The position numbers and the translations under genes were made by a program. A stretch of 64,000 nucleotides of DNA from Ampullaceana balthica. Its lineage: Eukaryota; Mollusca; Gastropoda; Lymnaeidae. Positions 9,812 to 22,118 of this stretch are shown piece after piece. The notes below the pieces were generated by a model. The model had not been told where the DNA came from and did not search any database. It worked only from the letters and a program-made list of their open reading frames with translations. Each line of letters begins with the position of its first letter. Positions within the stretch are counted from its first letter, which is position 1. Where the stretch lies: contig CALYLW010000054.1 of assembly GCA_944989445.1 (NCBI GenBank), positions 62,001 to 126,000 on the forward strand, in the 5' to 3' direction.

Positions 9812-10093
9812 CAGTGCTTCTCAAACATTTTAGTTAAGGGAGACCGGCAGAAATTATTTCATTGCGCCAGAGACCGATGCAACGTTTTCCCTGCGTTGAC
9901 GTAGTAGGGAATGTAATTTATTATTTAAATTTGTCTTATTTTATGTGCTTATTGCCGAAAAATTAACATACCCTATTGGGTTAGTATTAAGGGTTGCAAA
10001 TGGACAATAATAGTTAGATTTTTTTAATTTCCTTTCTCGATAACTGCTGCGGACCGGCGGCCCACCCGCGGACCACCACTTTGAGTAGCGCTG
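9812..10093. mobile_element. hAT-type MITE with 8-bp target duplication
   Basis: Ends CAGTGCTTCTCAAACATTTT and ACCACTTTGAGTAGCGCTG are imperfect inverted repeats. GCTTAAAT is duplicated exactly at 9804-9811 and 10094-10101. An 8-bp duplication with CAG...CTG ends is the hAT signature. 282 bp, non-coding. Confidence 0.88.
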
Positions 10094-10225
10094 GCTTAAA
10101 TGATGCATCATAAGTTGACTGAACCCAAACTCTGTTTTGGAAAAAAAAAGTTTTCACTACAACTGGTTGTTGAAATGTTTTTAAAAATTAATAATCGACA
10201 AATAAAGTCGTTGATGTAATATATT

Positions 10226-10600
10226 AGGCGACCAGCGCTTTCCTCCCTTGCTACACCCAGCCCCCCCTTCCCCCCCCCTCCCAACAGTAAACCGTAAGTA
10301 CAAATGTTTTGGCTGAACAGCATCATGTTTTATGTAACTTGTTTATAAATATTGTTTCATCATTTCTGTTAATCCAATGAATGCGACCTGTAAGAAAGGT
10401 GTAAGAGAGGTGTAAGAGCGGGTGTCCTGCAAGAGAGGGTGTCTTGTAAGTGCGGGTGTCCTCTGCAAGATAGGTGTCTTGCAATAGAGGGTGGCCTGTA
10501 AAAATCACTTTTACTTGATATTCATGCTGACATTGTATAACATAAACGCGTTCTTGTCTGAACCGAATCAGTATAGGAGGGTTAACATGCTTACCGGTTT
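10226..10600. other. Intergenic, with imperfect GTGTAAGAG-like repeats
   Basis: Near 10395-10500 there are degenerate repeats of GGTGTCCTGCAAGAGAGG-type units, plus a C-rich run at 10259-10282. No gene is seen. Confidence 0.6.
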
Positions 10601-10611
10601 CATTGTATCCA

Positions 10612-11028
10612 TCAGTGGAGATTATGTGGGCCCATCAGTGGAGATTATGTGGGCCCATCAGTGGAGATTATGTGGGCCCATCAGTGAAGATTATGTGGGC
10701 CCATCAGTGAAGATTATGTGGGCCCATCAGTGAAGATTATGTGGGCCCATCAGTGAAGATTATGTGGGCCCATCAGTGGAGATTATGTGGGCCCATCAGT
10801 GAAGATTATGTGGGCCCATCAGTGAAGATTATGTGGGCCCATCAGTGGAGATTATGTGGGCCCATCAGTGAAGATTATGTGGGCCCATCAGTGAAGATTA
10901 TGTGGGCCCATCAGTGAAGATTATGTGGGCCCATCAGTGAAGATTATGTGGGCCCATCAGTGGAGATTATGTGGGCCCATCAGTGAAGATTATGTGGGCC
11001 CATCAGTGAAGATTATGTGGGCCCATCA
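10612..11028 (+). repeat. 23-bp minisatellite, 18 copies, higher-order pattern
   Basis: Unit CCCATCAGTGRAGATTATGT plus GGG, each junction forming the palindrome GGGCCC. The R position gives two types (A = GGAG, B = GAAG), ordered AA-ABBBBABB-ABBBBABB. The last 16 units are therefore an exact doubling of an eight-unit block (184 bp). Confidence 0.93.
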
Positions 11029-14000
11029 ACATTCATAATCAACTTTTATTTGGGCAGTTTCATGCCTCATTTCTCAGTGTTAGTTTTATGTACATAATAA
11101 TTTGCGAACTTGTGCATCTGTACATACAAAATATAATTAGTCAGATTTAGTGTACATTGTGATTTACTTGAAGAACTTTGTCTCATTTTTAAAAAGCAGT
11201 TTAATTTAATTCTTAAAAATGCTTCTTGAAATATTTTCCAGCACAAATATTTTTTTCTAAAAGCACAGTGTTTTCATTAGGTCCTAACCTTTTTTTAAAA
11301 AAAAATAGATTGCTTACCTTTAAGAAGATAAATAATTTTTATAATTTAAAAATGAAAACAATAAATTCTTTTTTGAGGATCATAGATCAATTTTTTATTT
11401 TATTTTAGAACCTATACCAAGTGTTAAAAGTAAGGGATGGAATGAAGCAGTTACTGATAAATCTAATCACCATGGTTTTCAACTTTACCAAAACAATTAT
11501 AGGGCATTTCTTTGGTCATTGGTTTTGTTATGTACATTCCATGTTACTGTCCAACATTCCTTGTTTAAACTTATGTGTTGTAAACAATGAACTTTGAACA
11601 ATAATTACTTGACAGTGATTGCGTGATAGCGATTACTTGACAGTGATCTAGTGATAGCGATTACTTGATAGTGATAACTTCATCAAATGGATTCAGAACA
11701 TGCACTTTCAATCAAAGTAAGCAATCCACTGTGCTAATTGTCTTGCGCGCATTTTAAACTCATATTGAGAAACTGTTGTTGACCCCAACTGATGGTGACT
11801 TGAAATTATAAAAATTATATAGAAAGCAAATCAGTCTGTGAGCCACTACATAGCTGTGGTGGCACATTCCAAAATATCCTTGTTTCCTCTCCAGAAGTAT
11901 CCAGTCCGTCGCACTATATCAAGGCCCCTTGTATTGAAATGCTGACTTTTTTTTAGATGAGTTTTTGACAAGAGTTATTTCTTTTAACATGACATAAATG
12001 AAGTTTTACAATATTTAATTTTGAAATCACAGTTATAGAGGCATAAATGTAAGCTACTTTGTTTGGAACATGTAAACCAAATTTGTTCATTAAGTTTGTT
12101 ACTAATATAACTGTGCAACCCAGATCAATAGAGAAAAGTTCCCTTTTAATGTCTGTATGTAACTTTTCATGTTATGTGCTGGTCAACACAGACTAGAAAG
12201 GCCCTTTTTAAAATAAAAAATAATAATATAAATATGGATAACGTTTTATAATACATGTGGTATAGTGTCACTGAGTTTTAAGTGATTACATTATGAAACA
12301 AGTTAGGTTTAATGCTGGAAAAGACACACCAAAAAGAGGATGCTTGGTCTAAATGTCATCGTCGGCAAAAAAAATAAGAAAATTTTACTCTTTAAATCCA
12401 CTAAAAAAAAATTTCATTCTAAAATTGAAAAATCAAGTGTTCCCAGGTTACATAACATGAACAATCTATGTTGTTTGTTACGTTACATTATTTTGATAAT
12501 ATACTTGCATCAGTTTTTGTTACACTACAATGGCTCCTTTGAGTTTTATGATTTTATACTACATACTGTTGTTATTTTAAAACAGGAGTTCATGTTGCTA
12601 CTAGATAATGTGTGTATTTAAGAAGTTGTACCTTATATGTATGCCATTTCAGCTTGCTTTACTTGAAAATTCAGTTTTAATAAGTGGGAATCATACTTAA
12701 GTGTTCTGTCTTTTAATGCTTTCAGCAACTTTATTCATTAAATATAGGTCAGTCTAGTCAATGCACAATGGGTTTTCTTGTGCTAGGACAATTTGTATAG
12801 AATATTCAATTTAATAGTAAAATGTATTCGTAAATCCAGTTAGATTTTGCCATTTTATTCTTTTTTCTTTTTCTTTTTTTTTCTTTTTTTTTGGATCATG
12901 GATTGATATTAGAATATAATCTATGATCCTTTTTTATTGAAATATTTTTTTAAATGTTTGCATGCGTTTCTCAGACCGCAAAAACAAAATTATGCTCCAT
13001 TCAATTTATTCATTATGGACAGAGACATTCTAAATCTGATTAAAATTAGCACTGAAAAGCTGTCCTGATCCCTCTCCTTAATGACCTTGGTGCTCTGTAA
13101 TCAGGTCAGTTTCCCTACCCACAATGCCGACTGACCAAGCCCCTAACAACTTTTTATAGTCCTCCCAAAGTTTCGTCATTCTGGAAAAGATCGAATTTTT
13201 TTAAGCTAACCAAAGTCTCTCATTGGTTGTTTTCAATAAATTTTAAAATATATATTTACATGTATATGAAGAAATTATTATTCTCAGCTAATTGTATATT
13301 TCTAAGTGTCATGTTGTATGATGTTTTGAGAACCACTAACAAGAATGAAATGTTTCGCGAAACCGCCTGCCTGTTTATTATTAGTTAACGTCTGTAATGT
13401 ACTGAATGATCCACCTCATGTTAGCTCCATGTCATATTAATTTTTTTGACAGACTTGCAAACTTCTTCTCATGCATAGAACTGAACAGTCGAGCCAAGCC
13501 GTTAGCTTTACACAGCTGACCGCTTAACCTTTTTGAGTTGCCTGACCCTTGACCCTTAGTTAAAATTGTTCGAATTGCAGCTACCTTTAAACTGAATTGT
13601 TCCAGAACAGAGATTTAGAACAAATGTTGAGAGGTTAAAGAGGAGGTGTTGTACTCCCTGTGGTGGAGTCACAGTGCAGTCACACTCAGAAACTCACCAA
13701 ATCACTGTCTACAATTTTCACATAATCAGATGAAAGGCGATCCTAAGTATGTATTGACAATGAAAAATATATATAGTCATGACTGTTGTCAGACAACCCT
13801 TCGGGTTGAGATTCACTGCTTCACAGAGGACTTGTCAATGATGAGACAAATGAACTGTACTTATATTTTATATGGTTGATTTATGTAACTGGGTTACTGG
13901 AATGAGATTGGGTTGTTTTTTTTCCCTAAAATTAACAAATGTCATGTCTGATGTCAAAAAGTTATTTGCATGATTGTATAATCCCATGGTATGAACATTA

Positions 14001-14288
14001 AAAAAAAATTTTTAATTTAAAAATTCAAAGTTTTAATTGAAGCCTTTCGACTTGATTTTCAGTTAATGTTTTGGTTCGTGACGTTGGTTGCCATGGAGAT
14101 TGAAATGATCACATTCACCTCCAAGGGTCCAGCCAATCTGTGAACTCTTTCTCTGTTATTTTTCAAAAACAACAACACAATTATCCACAGTTACAACATT
14201 ATTCTCACGAATAAGTGTTGCATCCAAAATTCTATTTCATTGTCATTATAGTAAAATAAACAATTATATTTTGGGGGATAGTATTATC
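11029..14288. other. Intergenic, no gene seen
   Basis: AT-rich sequence with only short chance reading frames. Minor structure: TGATAGCGATTACTTGA repeats at about 11600-11670, and a small hairpin, GGATCATGGATT ... AATCTATGATCC, near 12893-12930. No family motif or splice-consistent coding was recognised. Confidence 0.6.
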
Positions 14289-14296
14289 CAGTAAAT

Positions 14297-14484
14297 CAGG
14301 GATCTCCAAACTTTTCTGCCGGAGGGCCGCATTAACTGTCAAACAGCAGTTTTGGGGCCGTCAACAAACAGTTTTGTAGTAAATACAGGTAAAAATAGTT
14401 GGTGAGATTAAAAGGTCTAAAGGGGCCGGATGAGAGGGCCTGCGGGTCGCATATGGCCCGCGGGCCGTAGTTTGGAGACCCCTG
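14297..14484. mobile_element. hAT-type MITE with exact 8-bp target duplication
   Basis: Ends CAGGGATCTCCAAACTTTT and AGTTTGGAGACCCCTG are inverted repeats. CAGTAAAT is duplicated at 14289-14296 and 14485-14492. GC-rich interior (GGGCCGC, GGCCCGCGGGCC), 188 bp, non-coding. Confidence 0.92.
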
Positions 14485-14837
14485 CAGTAAATATTACAAG
14501 TTATTATTTTGGCCAAATTTCTTGACAACTTTCACTCCAGCTGGTTGTGTGAATTTTTTTTTCCCATTTAAATACTACCATTTTATAAATTGTATTTACT
14601 TATACAATTTGTTTTCCAGTTTATAATGTGTACACTGATTTTGGTGTATATATAAATTCAGTGGTACCTCGGATTACGAACGCCTCAAAGGAGTCGCAAA
14701 CAACAGCTTCGAAATGTTATGGTCTCGGGTAACGAACATTGCCTCGGGTGTCGAACTAAGGTGAGCGAGAGAGAGAGCAATTAAATTTAAGACAAATGAT
14801 CTCGTGTACAGTACAAACAATGGCAACGGACTCCTGA

Positions 14838-15117
14838 GGGGGGCATGATGGTCGAGTGGCTAACGCGCTCGGCTGGCGTACCGTTGGCCACGGGCTCAAA
14901 TCTCTCAGGTATTCATGATTCCACCAAGCTCTGAATAGACACCTGGCACTCGTTAGGGAAACAAAGACGGCTGGGAATAGCGTGGAGCCCTCATGGTCGT
15001 GGCCTGTGAACGCTTCGTCACTTGCGAACAGACCGGTATGCGTCTGTGGACGCAACAATCTTCTGAAAAGAAGGCGCGTCTGTACATATAAGACAATCTT
15101 GTTTTCGACAGAATACA
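14838..15117 (+). mobile_element. tRNA-derived SINE
   Basis: The head GGGGGCATGATGGTCGAGTG then GCTAACGCGCTCGGCTGG has a pol III A box (TGGTCGAGTGGC, about 14849-14860) and a B box (GGGCTCAAATCTC, 14892-14904) about 30 bp apart, as in tRNA-derived SINEs. A non-tRNA body follows (GAATAGACACCTGGCACTCG, CGTGGCCTGTGAACGCTTCG). It does not fold as an intact tRNA. The 158-codon minus-strand frame across it is an antisense artefact. Confidence 0.72.
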
Positions 15118-15129
15118 AGGCACGGCTTA

Positions 15130-15378
15130 GGGGCCGCCCATAATGTACGTCACGCTCCTGAGGGGGGAGGGGTTTTAAGAAAGTGTGACCGTTTGTGACA
15201 GGGGGGGGGTGTCCGGCCATGTGTGACATCACGGTGTTTTATATTAAATTTTTGTTATTAAAAAACACATTTTTGTTCGAAAGTGTGACGTACTTTAGGG
15301 GGGGTCCAAGTTTTGTGACAGGGGGAGGGGGGGTTAAAAATTGTCCAAAATAGCGTGACGTACTTTATGGACGGCCCC
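15130..15378. mobile_element. PIF/Harbinger-like MITE (TWA target site)
   Basis: Ends GGGGCCGCCCATAATGTACG and GTACTTTATGGACGGCCCC are inverted repeats; TTA flanks both sides (15127-15129, 15379-15381), fitting the 3-bp TWA preference of Harbinger elements. The interior has G runs and TGTGACGT repeats. 249 bp. Same family as the ends of 16658-18310. Confidence 0.8.
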
Positions 15379-15553
15379 TTAGCTCTTAGCTGCGACCTAT
15401 TTCGTTAACTTGTTAACCATATCAACTGCGACTTCCACGTTCAAGAACGACAAGAATGCTGCAAGGAAGCAGAAGCTGTATAACACTAAGAGCGTAGGTA
15501 AAGAAAGAAATGATTCTGAAAAAGGCGTTCGTATACACGATATCACTTATACG

Positions 15554-15720
15554 CATTGGCGTAGCTAGGAATTTGTAGGATTTTGGGGGCTTGACCTCTT
15601 TGGGGTCCCTGATCGCAGTGGCGTTATATTAAATGTAAAATAAAAAAAATTCGGACACTCCTTTGGGGGCCCCCTCTACTGGGGGACTTTCGAATTTGTA
15701 GCCCCTAGCTACGCCACTGC
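15554..15720. mobile_element. MITE with GGCGTAGCTAGG ends
   Basis: The left end CATTGGCGTAGCTAGGAATT and the right end AGCCCCTAGCTACGCCACTG are inverted copies. About 167 bp, with internal GGGGGC / GCCCCC symmetry. Target duplication not clear. Confidence 0.7.
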
Positions 15721-15924
15721 TTACGCGTACATGCTGGCAATATCAACTGGCCGCCGTCAACAAGAAGAAAGAGTTCACCAAATCAATCGATGTTGCTACA
15801 GTTACTCTTTATTTGATACGTGAAATACACACATTCTTTGCGTTTGGTCAGGTTATCGACAAAATTTTAATAGAAAAAATAATTATAAAAAGAAGAAGAA
15901 GAAAAACAAAATAAAGATTACTTC

Positions 15925-16105
15925 ATATTGAAATGGGTTGTCTGAATTTTGTTGACGTCATATTGAAATGTGTTGTATGAATTTTGTTGACGTCATATTG
16001 AAATGGGTTGTCTGAATTTTGTTGACGTCATATTGAAATGGGTTGTCTGAATTTTGTTGACGTCATATTGAAATGGGTTGTCTGAACTTTGTTTATGTCA
16101 ATGTT
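15925..16105 (+). repeat. 35-bp minisatellite with CRE-like core
   Basis: About five copies of GACGTCATATTGAAATGGGT plus TGTCTGAATTTTGTT; the later copies are nearly identical. Each junction gives TGACGTCA. Confidence 0.88.
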
Positions 16106-16657
16106 TCAGGTTACGAGCGTTTCGGGTTACTAACTGATTTCTGGAACGAATTAAGTTCCACTAAATAATAATGCTGGCCAATAGACTCAGCATAGTCTGG
16201 GATGCCATTTGGAAGAAGACAGAATTTTAGCTAAATCATAAATTAAAGGACCAATTAAAAAAAAACAGCGCCACACAGAATTAAAGACATTCTTGTATAA
16301 AATCACAATAAACATTATTTTATGAACATTTGTTTTCCCAGTAGAATATTGTTCCCTTCCTCGCATGATCCCATTTCTTATTGGAACTCATTTAAAATTT
16401 AGGTGATAATCCTTTTCCACGGTTGTCACAAGCTCCGCTTGAGATATTTTAAAAAAATAATTTTAAAAAATATATTAATGGATACTTCAATACACGTTGG
16501 GGCGTTTACTTTTATCTTATTCTAGAATCTTCTTAAAATTAATGAAAAGGGTAACAATCCAATACTACTTAGAAATTTCAAAGAACGTTATAGAAATGTA
16601 ATCTATTAAACTAATTCCGAATTGCCCTAGAACTTAAACATTAAAACCCTCCTATAA

Positions 16658-18310
16658 GGGGCCGTCCATAAATGACGTCACACTCCTAGGGGGAGGGGGG
16701 TCACACTTTTGTGACGAGGGGGAGGGAGGGGGGGTTGAAGAAATGTGACGTCACATCAAAAGGGTAACTTTAAATAAAACTTTCCCTTAAATATTTGGCG
16801 GCTTACAATTTATTTAATGACTTTTTTTTTAAACCAGGGCTTCTCAATGTGCCGGTCGGTAGGCCATCAGACGCTGGTTGGCGTAAGCTATCAAGAGACG
16901 AAATTAAATCTAATTATAATCCTTAAGTTTGAGAACTCACAAGATAACGTATGAAATTGTTACACTGTGTCGTTTGATGTTGACATCAAAGCATTTGTGA
17001 TGTAACCGCAGCTCCGTCGGCGAACTTTTTTCCCCGTTACCCCGAAATATACAAGTTTATTTCTCCGTTACCCCCCCCCCAACCCCCAAGATCTAGGTAC
17101 TGCTCACATGACTCGGGGATTTGGGGGATCGTGGTTAGCCCCCCCCCCAAAAAAAAATGCTGATGGTGAGTTTTACAAGCAAGACAAGTGTCTAATAATG
17201 ATCTGAATAGGATTGTGTGTAGATATTTTAAGTCAAAACGTCACGGAATATCCTTTTTCTTTAAAAAAAAAGGGGGGGTGGAATCTATTTTATAGAATTA
17301 TAAACGTTTTAAGTTTGATATAATTGTTCAGTTTGTTTTTGGTTAAACGCCCCTGGCCATTCTAGAAATAATGATAAATGAGCCCATTTAAAAGTTTTCA
17401 AGTATTCATTAACTTTATTTAATGCATCAAATTCTTGACATGGCCATTCGAGAGGAGCACTAAACAACTTTTCTTCTTAGCTCAGTTTTTAAGGCATTAA
17501 TTTTAAATATCACAGAAAGGATACTTGATACAGTCAAGTCATGTGGATTAAGATTATTGTCACTCGTGTCAATATAAATGAAAGTAGGGTGGATCTAGGT
17601 GTCTTCGTATAGTACGTAGGTAAGAAATCTACATAGTTGTCAAATTTTTAAAAAATGCCTTTTCTGGAAGGAACCGGTTAAATAATGGGCATATGTTCCA
17701 AGCGTTCACATACACATGACGCATGTTAATATATCTAGTGGATTGTAGTGGATGTTATATGTCCCAAATGAGTCTGCATTACCCCCAAGAATTCCCTTTT
17801 GACCCCAGATGAGGTTATTTACCCATGTTCGCCGACCTCTTTCTTACGGGATGCCCATCAGTCAATTGAGGGATTTTTAAAAAAAAACATTTTAAAAAAA
17901 TTATTTTTAAATATTTTTTTCTAAACAAAGACGTTAATCGTGATGATTATTAGTCAATGTTTAATTTGTATGCATTAAAATAAAATATAATCTAAGGATG
18001 TTAATACAGTTCGTTTTTTGAAGGCGGTTACACGTTTTGAAAAAAATGTTTCACGCGGGTTACGATATTACAATGTAGACCTTCACTAAATAAATAATAA
18101 ATACTTAAATGACAATAAAAGTGATTTGAAACATACTTATTTTCAATTAGAAAATACGTTTTTTTTTGTTTTTTTTTGGGGGGGGGTTCAAAGATTTGTA
18201 ACGTGTTTTTAGAGGGGGGGGGGTCTAAGTTTTTGTGACGACGCGTGACGAGGGGGAGGGAGGGAGTAAAAAATTGGCAAAATTGCGTGACGTCATTTAT
18301 GGACGGCCCC
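16658..18310. mobile_element. Long or interrupted Harbinger-like element
   Basis: Ends GGGGCCGTCCATAAATGACG and CGTCATTTATGGACGGCCCC are perfect inverted repeats, flanked by TAA on both sides (16655-16657, 18311-18313). The ends match the 249-bp MITE at 15130. The extra ~1.4 kb inside contains a CAGGGCTTCTCAATGTG start near 16847 (possible nested hAT end) and poly-C runs near 17070 and 17143. No transposase frame is present. Confidence 0.75.
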
Positions 18311-18313
18311 TAA

Positions 18314-21245
18314 GAAAAAATTGGACCGAGAAAAAATAGACCTAAACAACAAAAAGTTAAAAATACTGATATTTAGACAAATCTTAGACTAGTATTCTTA
18401 AGTTATTTTCTTAGGTTTTTAGAACTCTAAAAACTACGTTTAGCCTAGGTGTGGAACAATGAAATAGGTGCGTTTTTTAATATCAAAGGGAAATAATTCA
18501 TTTTTTTCAAAGCGGCTATTGCATTATCTCGCTTTACTTATCTCTTATCTCTCTTGAATTTAAAGAGTTTAAAGATTTTTTGTTTTTTAAAGTCCTATAA
18601 GTTTTTTTAGAGTGCTGTTAAAAATTTTTAAAAAAATTGTATGATAAAAAAACTTTAAGAAACATATATAAAATCATAAGTAATAGCTGATTGCATGTGT
18701 AAAATACTAAGTAAGCTACGCCGATTCTTTCGTCTTTATTCTTTATCTAGCATTTGGGTCACGTGGTTTTATTCTGGGATTTTGATGACTCATTATTTAT
18801 GAGGCTTATAAATCTATACGAAATAAGCGCACAAAGAACTGATTGTGTTAAACCTAGTCAGTTTTGGAAAGGGGTTAAACTTTGTAAAGAAGGAACCCAA
18901 TTAAATTTTGTTATAAATTAAGTTATATATTAGTCTAAGATTCAAATATAATATGAAAACCCAATTTAAATCCCCACCTCCCATATTTTTCAAACCTGGA
19001 TGTTCAAAACTGTCGATTTTTCTTATTTAATTATAATTATAGACCTGTTATTGTTAAATGTCTCAGTTGTTCAGGCATCATTTAAGTCCGAATCTGGTAC
19101 CCAGGCACAGGTGACATTGATTTTGTTTAAAATAGTTGGGGGTTTTTTTCATTAAAAAATATATCTCGACATTTAAATTTAAGTAAGTAACGTGTAGCCT
19201 ATATCCTACAATCTCTTTTAAATCTAAAGGGTAGCCAGAATTTAACATAGATAACAAAGATACAGTATTTCACAGACCGTACGATTTGACATGCACCATC
19301 AACAAGCACAGTGCCAGACGTAGTGAGGTGACGTCACGCGTTTAATTTTATGGTGCTGCAGCATCCAGTGCAAATTAACCATCATTAAGCATGAGGCATA
19401 ACACGAGAATTTCTTTATTAGAGGCAGGTGTTATTTATCATTCACATTCACCACAACATTTGAGAGTTTCATGAAAGATAGATGGCACCCTTAAAATCCA
19501 ATACCACTACAACTACAAGGGTATTAATTTACAAAATAGCGACAAGATACAAGAAAAAGTACATTTTGTAGGGAAAAAAAGGTCAAAGGTAAAAAGGAAA
19601 TACTCTATTCTTGAACCCAATCGTAGAAGCTGTTGAAGTCACGTGACAACGAGTGAAACGAGTTCGTAGCTCCTCCATGTTTCGAGCTAAATAGTATGTG
19701 GATATAAACAATAGTGTCGTTTTTTTTGGAGCAACCTTTCGCCTTTGTGCATTGGATAATTTCTTCTTGAAAATGGAGTCGATTGATTTAGACTTTAGGC
19801 TTTCGGAGTGTGGAACTTAGAAATCAGTAGGAGGAATAATTTCTATTTTATCCTTGTTCATTAAGTGTGACATGAATGAGTGACTGAGTGAGAGAGAGTG
19901 CTTGATTCTTAACATTTTACGAAGCCGTCGAAGCCTACCATTTTCAGTCAGTATCTTATACTCAACATAATCTACCGGGACCTGTGCATTACAAATACAT
20001 ACATCACATTTGCTATATAAGTTACTTTTAAGACTGATCCATGTTACATTCACTTGCAACAGTAACCATTACTTATACTAACTGATACTGATACTTGTAT
20101 TTTAAATATAATAATAATGCCAGTATAAGCCAACTTCCAATACCAGTGGCAGAAAAATAAAAATGAAATGTCATCATAATGTTAAAGTCGTAAAGGCTCA
20201 GAGGGGCTTGCTTGTAAAAATATATTTATAGTTATAGGCTCCAACTCAAACTCAAGTTATTTAAATTTAGGCTATAATTTACTATAAAGTAACTTGGCCT
20301 ATCAATAGTTGAATAGTATCGTTCTAGTTCTCTAGTATAGTAGTTAGTAGTATAGTCTATAACTATACAAATACGTTACAAGAGGAGTGGTATTGTGGTG
20401 ATCGGTGGGAGTGGCAAGATTTTACAACTTATATTTATATTATATCGCCAGACTTAATAGGACTCTTGCTTACTCATATCATCATGTCATATCTCCAAGA
20501 ATTGATCGGCTTGTATGATAAAGGGAAAATTGACCTTATTATGGTAATGACAGCCTACTATCTTTAAAATGATTTAATGTCTATGAAATTCATGATCAAT
20601 GAAAGTATTGAAAGACTATATCAACTAGTTAAATATTGTAGGTAAATGCTAAACTTAACAACCTGAATCCTGATCACTGATAAATAAAGATATATAATAT
20701 AACAATCCAGTCTGACTATAGACTATAATGTCTGTATAATGTCTGTATAGTAAGTAGCACTGTAGAATGTAGTTAGTATTCAGACTATTCAGTTAATTCA
20801 GTAGGCATATGCCGCATAATAATGCCTATGGTCTATAGTGTTATTGTTAAAATTTTAATTAATTATAGTTATAGTCTCCTATAATATATTAAATTTAAAC
20901 AGTATAGTATACAAGTAGAATTAGCGTACATAAGTAAACTAAAGTATACTGTAATAATAATATCAAAATTTGCAGGCCTTGTATATGCATAAATAAAGTT
21001 ATATTTTATAGACTGGGATTTGCGTAATTTGACATGAGTTGTCTCACCCAGAGACTCACCCTGAACACAGTAACTTAACTGACTAAATGACTAAATAGTA
21101 AGCTATGGCTATGGTCATAGCGTGGACAGTGAGAACATGGCATTTTGGCCTAGTTAAAGACAAGTATAATAGTATAGTAATAGTCTACTAATAGCCATGG
21201 CTGTAGCTGATATTTTATTAATTAAGAATTCATTTACTTTGTTTC
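18314..21245. other. Intergenic; possible regulatory patch around 19.3-19.75 kb
   Basis: No coding exon recognised. 19.3-19.75 kb contains TGACGTCACGCG (near 19330) and the palindrome GTCACGTGAC (19638-19647), in sequence less AT-rich than its flanks. 20.3-20.95 kb is rich in TATAGTCTATA-like motifs. It might hold an untranslated first exon or promoter of MTSS1, but nothing proves this. Confidence 0.4.
19638..19647. promoter_or_regulatory. Palindromic E-box GTCACGTGAC
   Basis: An exact ten-base palindrome identical to the core of the CLEAR element bound by TFEB/MITF-family factors, also a USF/MYC-type E-box. A chance occurrence is possible; no transcript start is visible nearby. Confidence 0.35.
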
Positions 21246-21247
21246 TA

Positions 21248-22116
21248 CTGTGGTACCTCGGTATACATCCTTAATGTTAATCCATTCCAGATCCTTGGAC
21301 TTATATAAAACAGGACATATACCAAACATATTTTTCCCATAAGAAATAATATATATAAATCCGTTCCCATTAAAAAAAATCATATTGTTATTGGCATATC
21401 ATACATTTATCGACTTTGTTGTATAAAATAATTCAAACACTGCTTAATATTAAAATACATAAATAAAAATAACTTTGGCCTGACGAAATTTTTTTCTGTT
21501 ATCCAGATCAATAGCTATTTTTCAACATGCTCTAATATTCTAATGTCCCTGATCTTTGTTTTGTAAACGACTTCACTTCCTTCGCAACATTAGCCCATTT
21601 AATAACATCTTTGTTTTTTACAATCATAGAAATCATCTACTCGGCAATCGGTAATAACTAAGTCCAAGTCATGGATGCCACCTTCATCTTTACAAAAATC
21701 TCTACAAAAATCTATTTTTTTTAACCTCCATGGTGATCCTAACCATTTTTTTCATTGCTTGGCTCCTCTCATTAACTTTCTTAGAACTCATGGTAAGTGA
21801 ATTTACTAAAAATTTAAGAGAAAAACACTGAATCGCGTGAAAATTCAGTTATTGCTTTAATTGTATGATAGCAACTGCCGTACTAACACAAGAGTATCGT
21901 GCAGTGTGTTGTGATTCCTACAAGTTACGAATGCAATATGTGTCGTGATTCCTACAAGTTACGAATGCAATATGTGTCATTTTGACTCATACAAGTTCTA
22001 GCGCGGGGGCCGTATTCCAAAAGAAGGTTGTATACCAAGTAAAATGTTTCGCCTCCAAACAAAACATATACCAAGTTGGACTTAATCCAAAGCAGACGTA
22101 TACCAAGGTACCATTG
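21248..22116. mobile_element. Mariner/pogo-like non-autonomous transposon
   Basis: Ends CTGTGGTACCTCGGTATACA and CGTATACCAAGGTACCATTG are inverted repeats with TA on both sides (21246-21247, 22117-22118). Secondary matches run inward (TTAATCCATTCC / GGACTTAATCC). 869 bp, no intact transposase. A degraded coding relic may exist on the minus strand at about 21540-21690, but no motif is clear enough to name. Confidence 0.82.
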
Positions 22117-22118
22117 TA

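Larger units (their letters stand above)
8944..10225 (+). other. VAC14 3' UTR / downstream flank
   Basis: Non-coding sequence follows the VAC14 stop. A candidate polyadenylation signal AATAAA is at 10201-10206; transcript data would be needed to fix the end. The stretch includes a TA/TG microsatellite and a hAT MITE. Confidence 0.4.
14661..16165. mobile_element. Mariner-like non-autonomous element hosting nested insertions
   Basis: The left end AGTGGTACCTCGGATTACGA is the typical mariner-like terminus, related to the end at 21248. The right end reads, in reverse complement, AGTGGAACTTAATTCGTTCC. Between them sit a SINE (14838-15117), a Harbinger-like MITE (15130-15378), another inverted-repeat MITE (15554-15720) and a 35-bp tandem repeat. 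No transposase is visible. The outer boundaries are approximate. Confidence 0.55.

Noticed and set aside
14838..14910. tRNA gene
   Set aside because: A and B boxes are present but the sequence does not form a full cloverleaf and continues into a SINE body.
14756..15232. 158-codon minus-strand reading frame
   Set aside because: It runs antisense through the SINE and into the Harbinger-like MITE; no family motif and no conserved composition.
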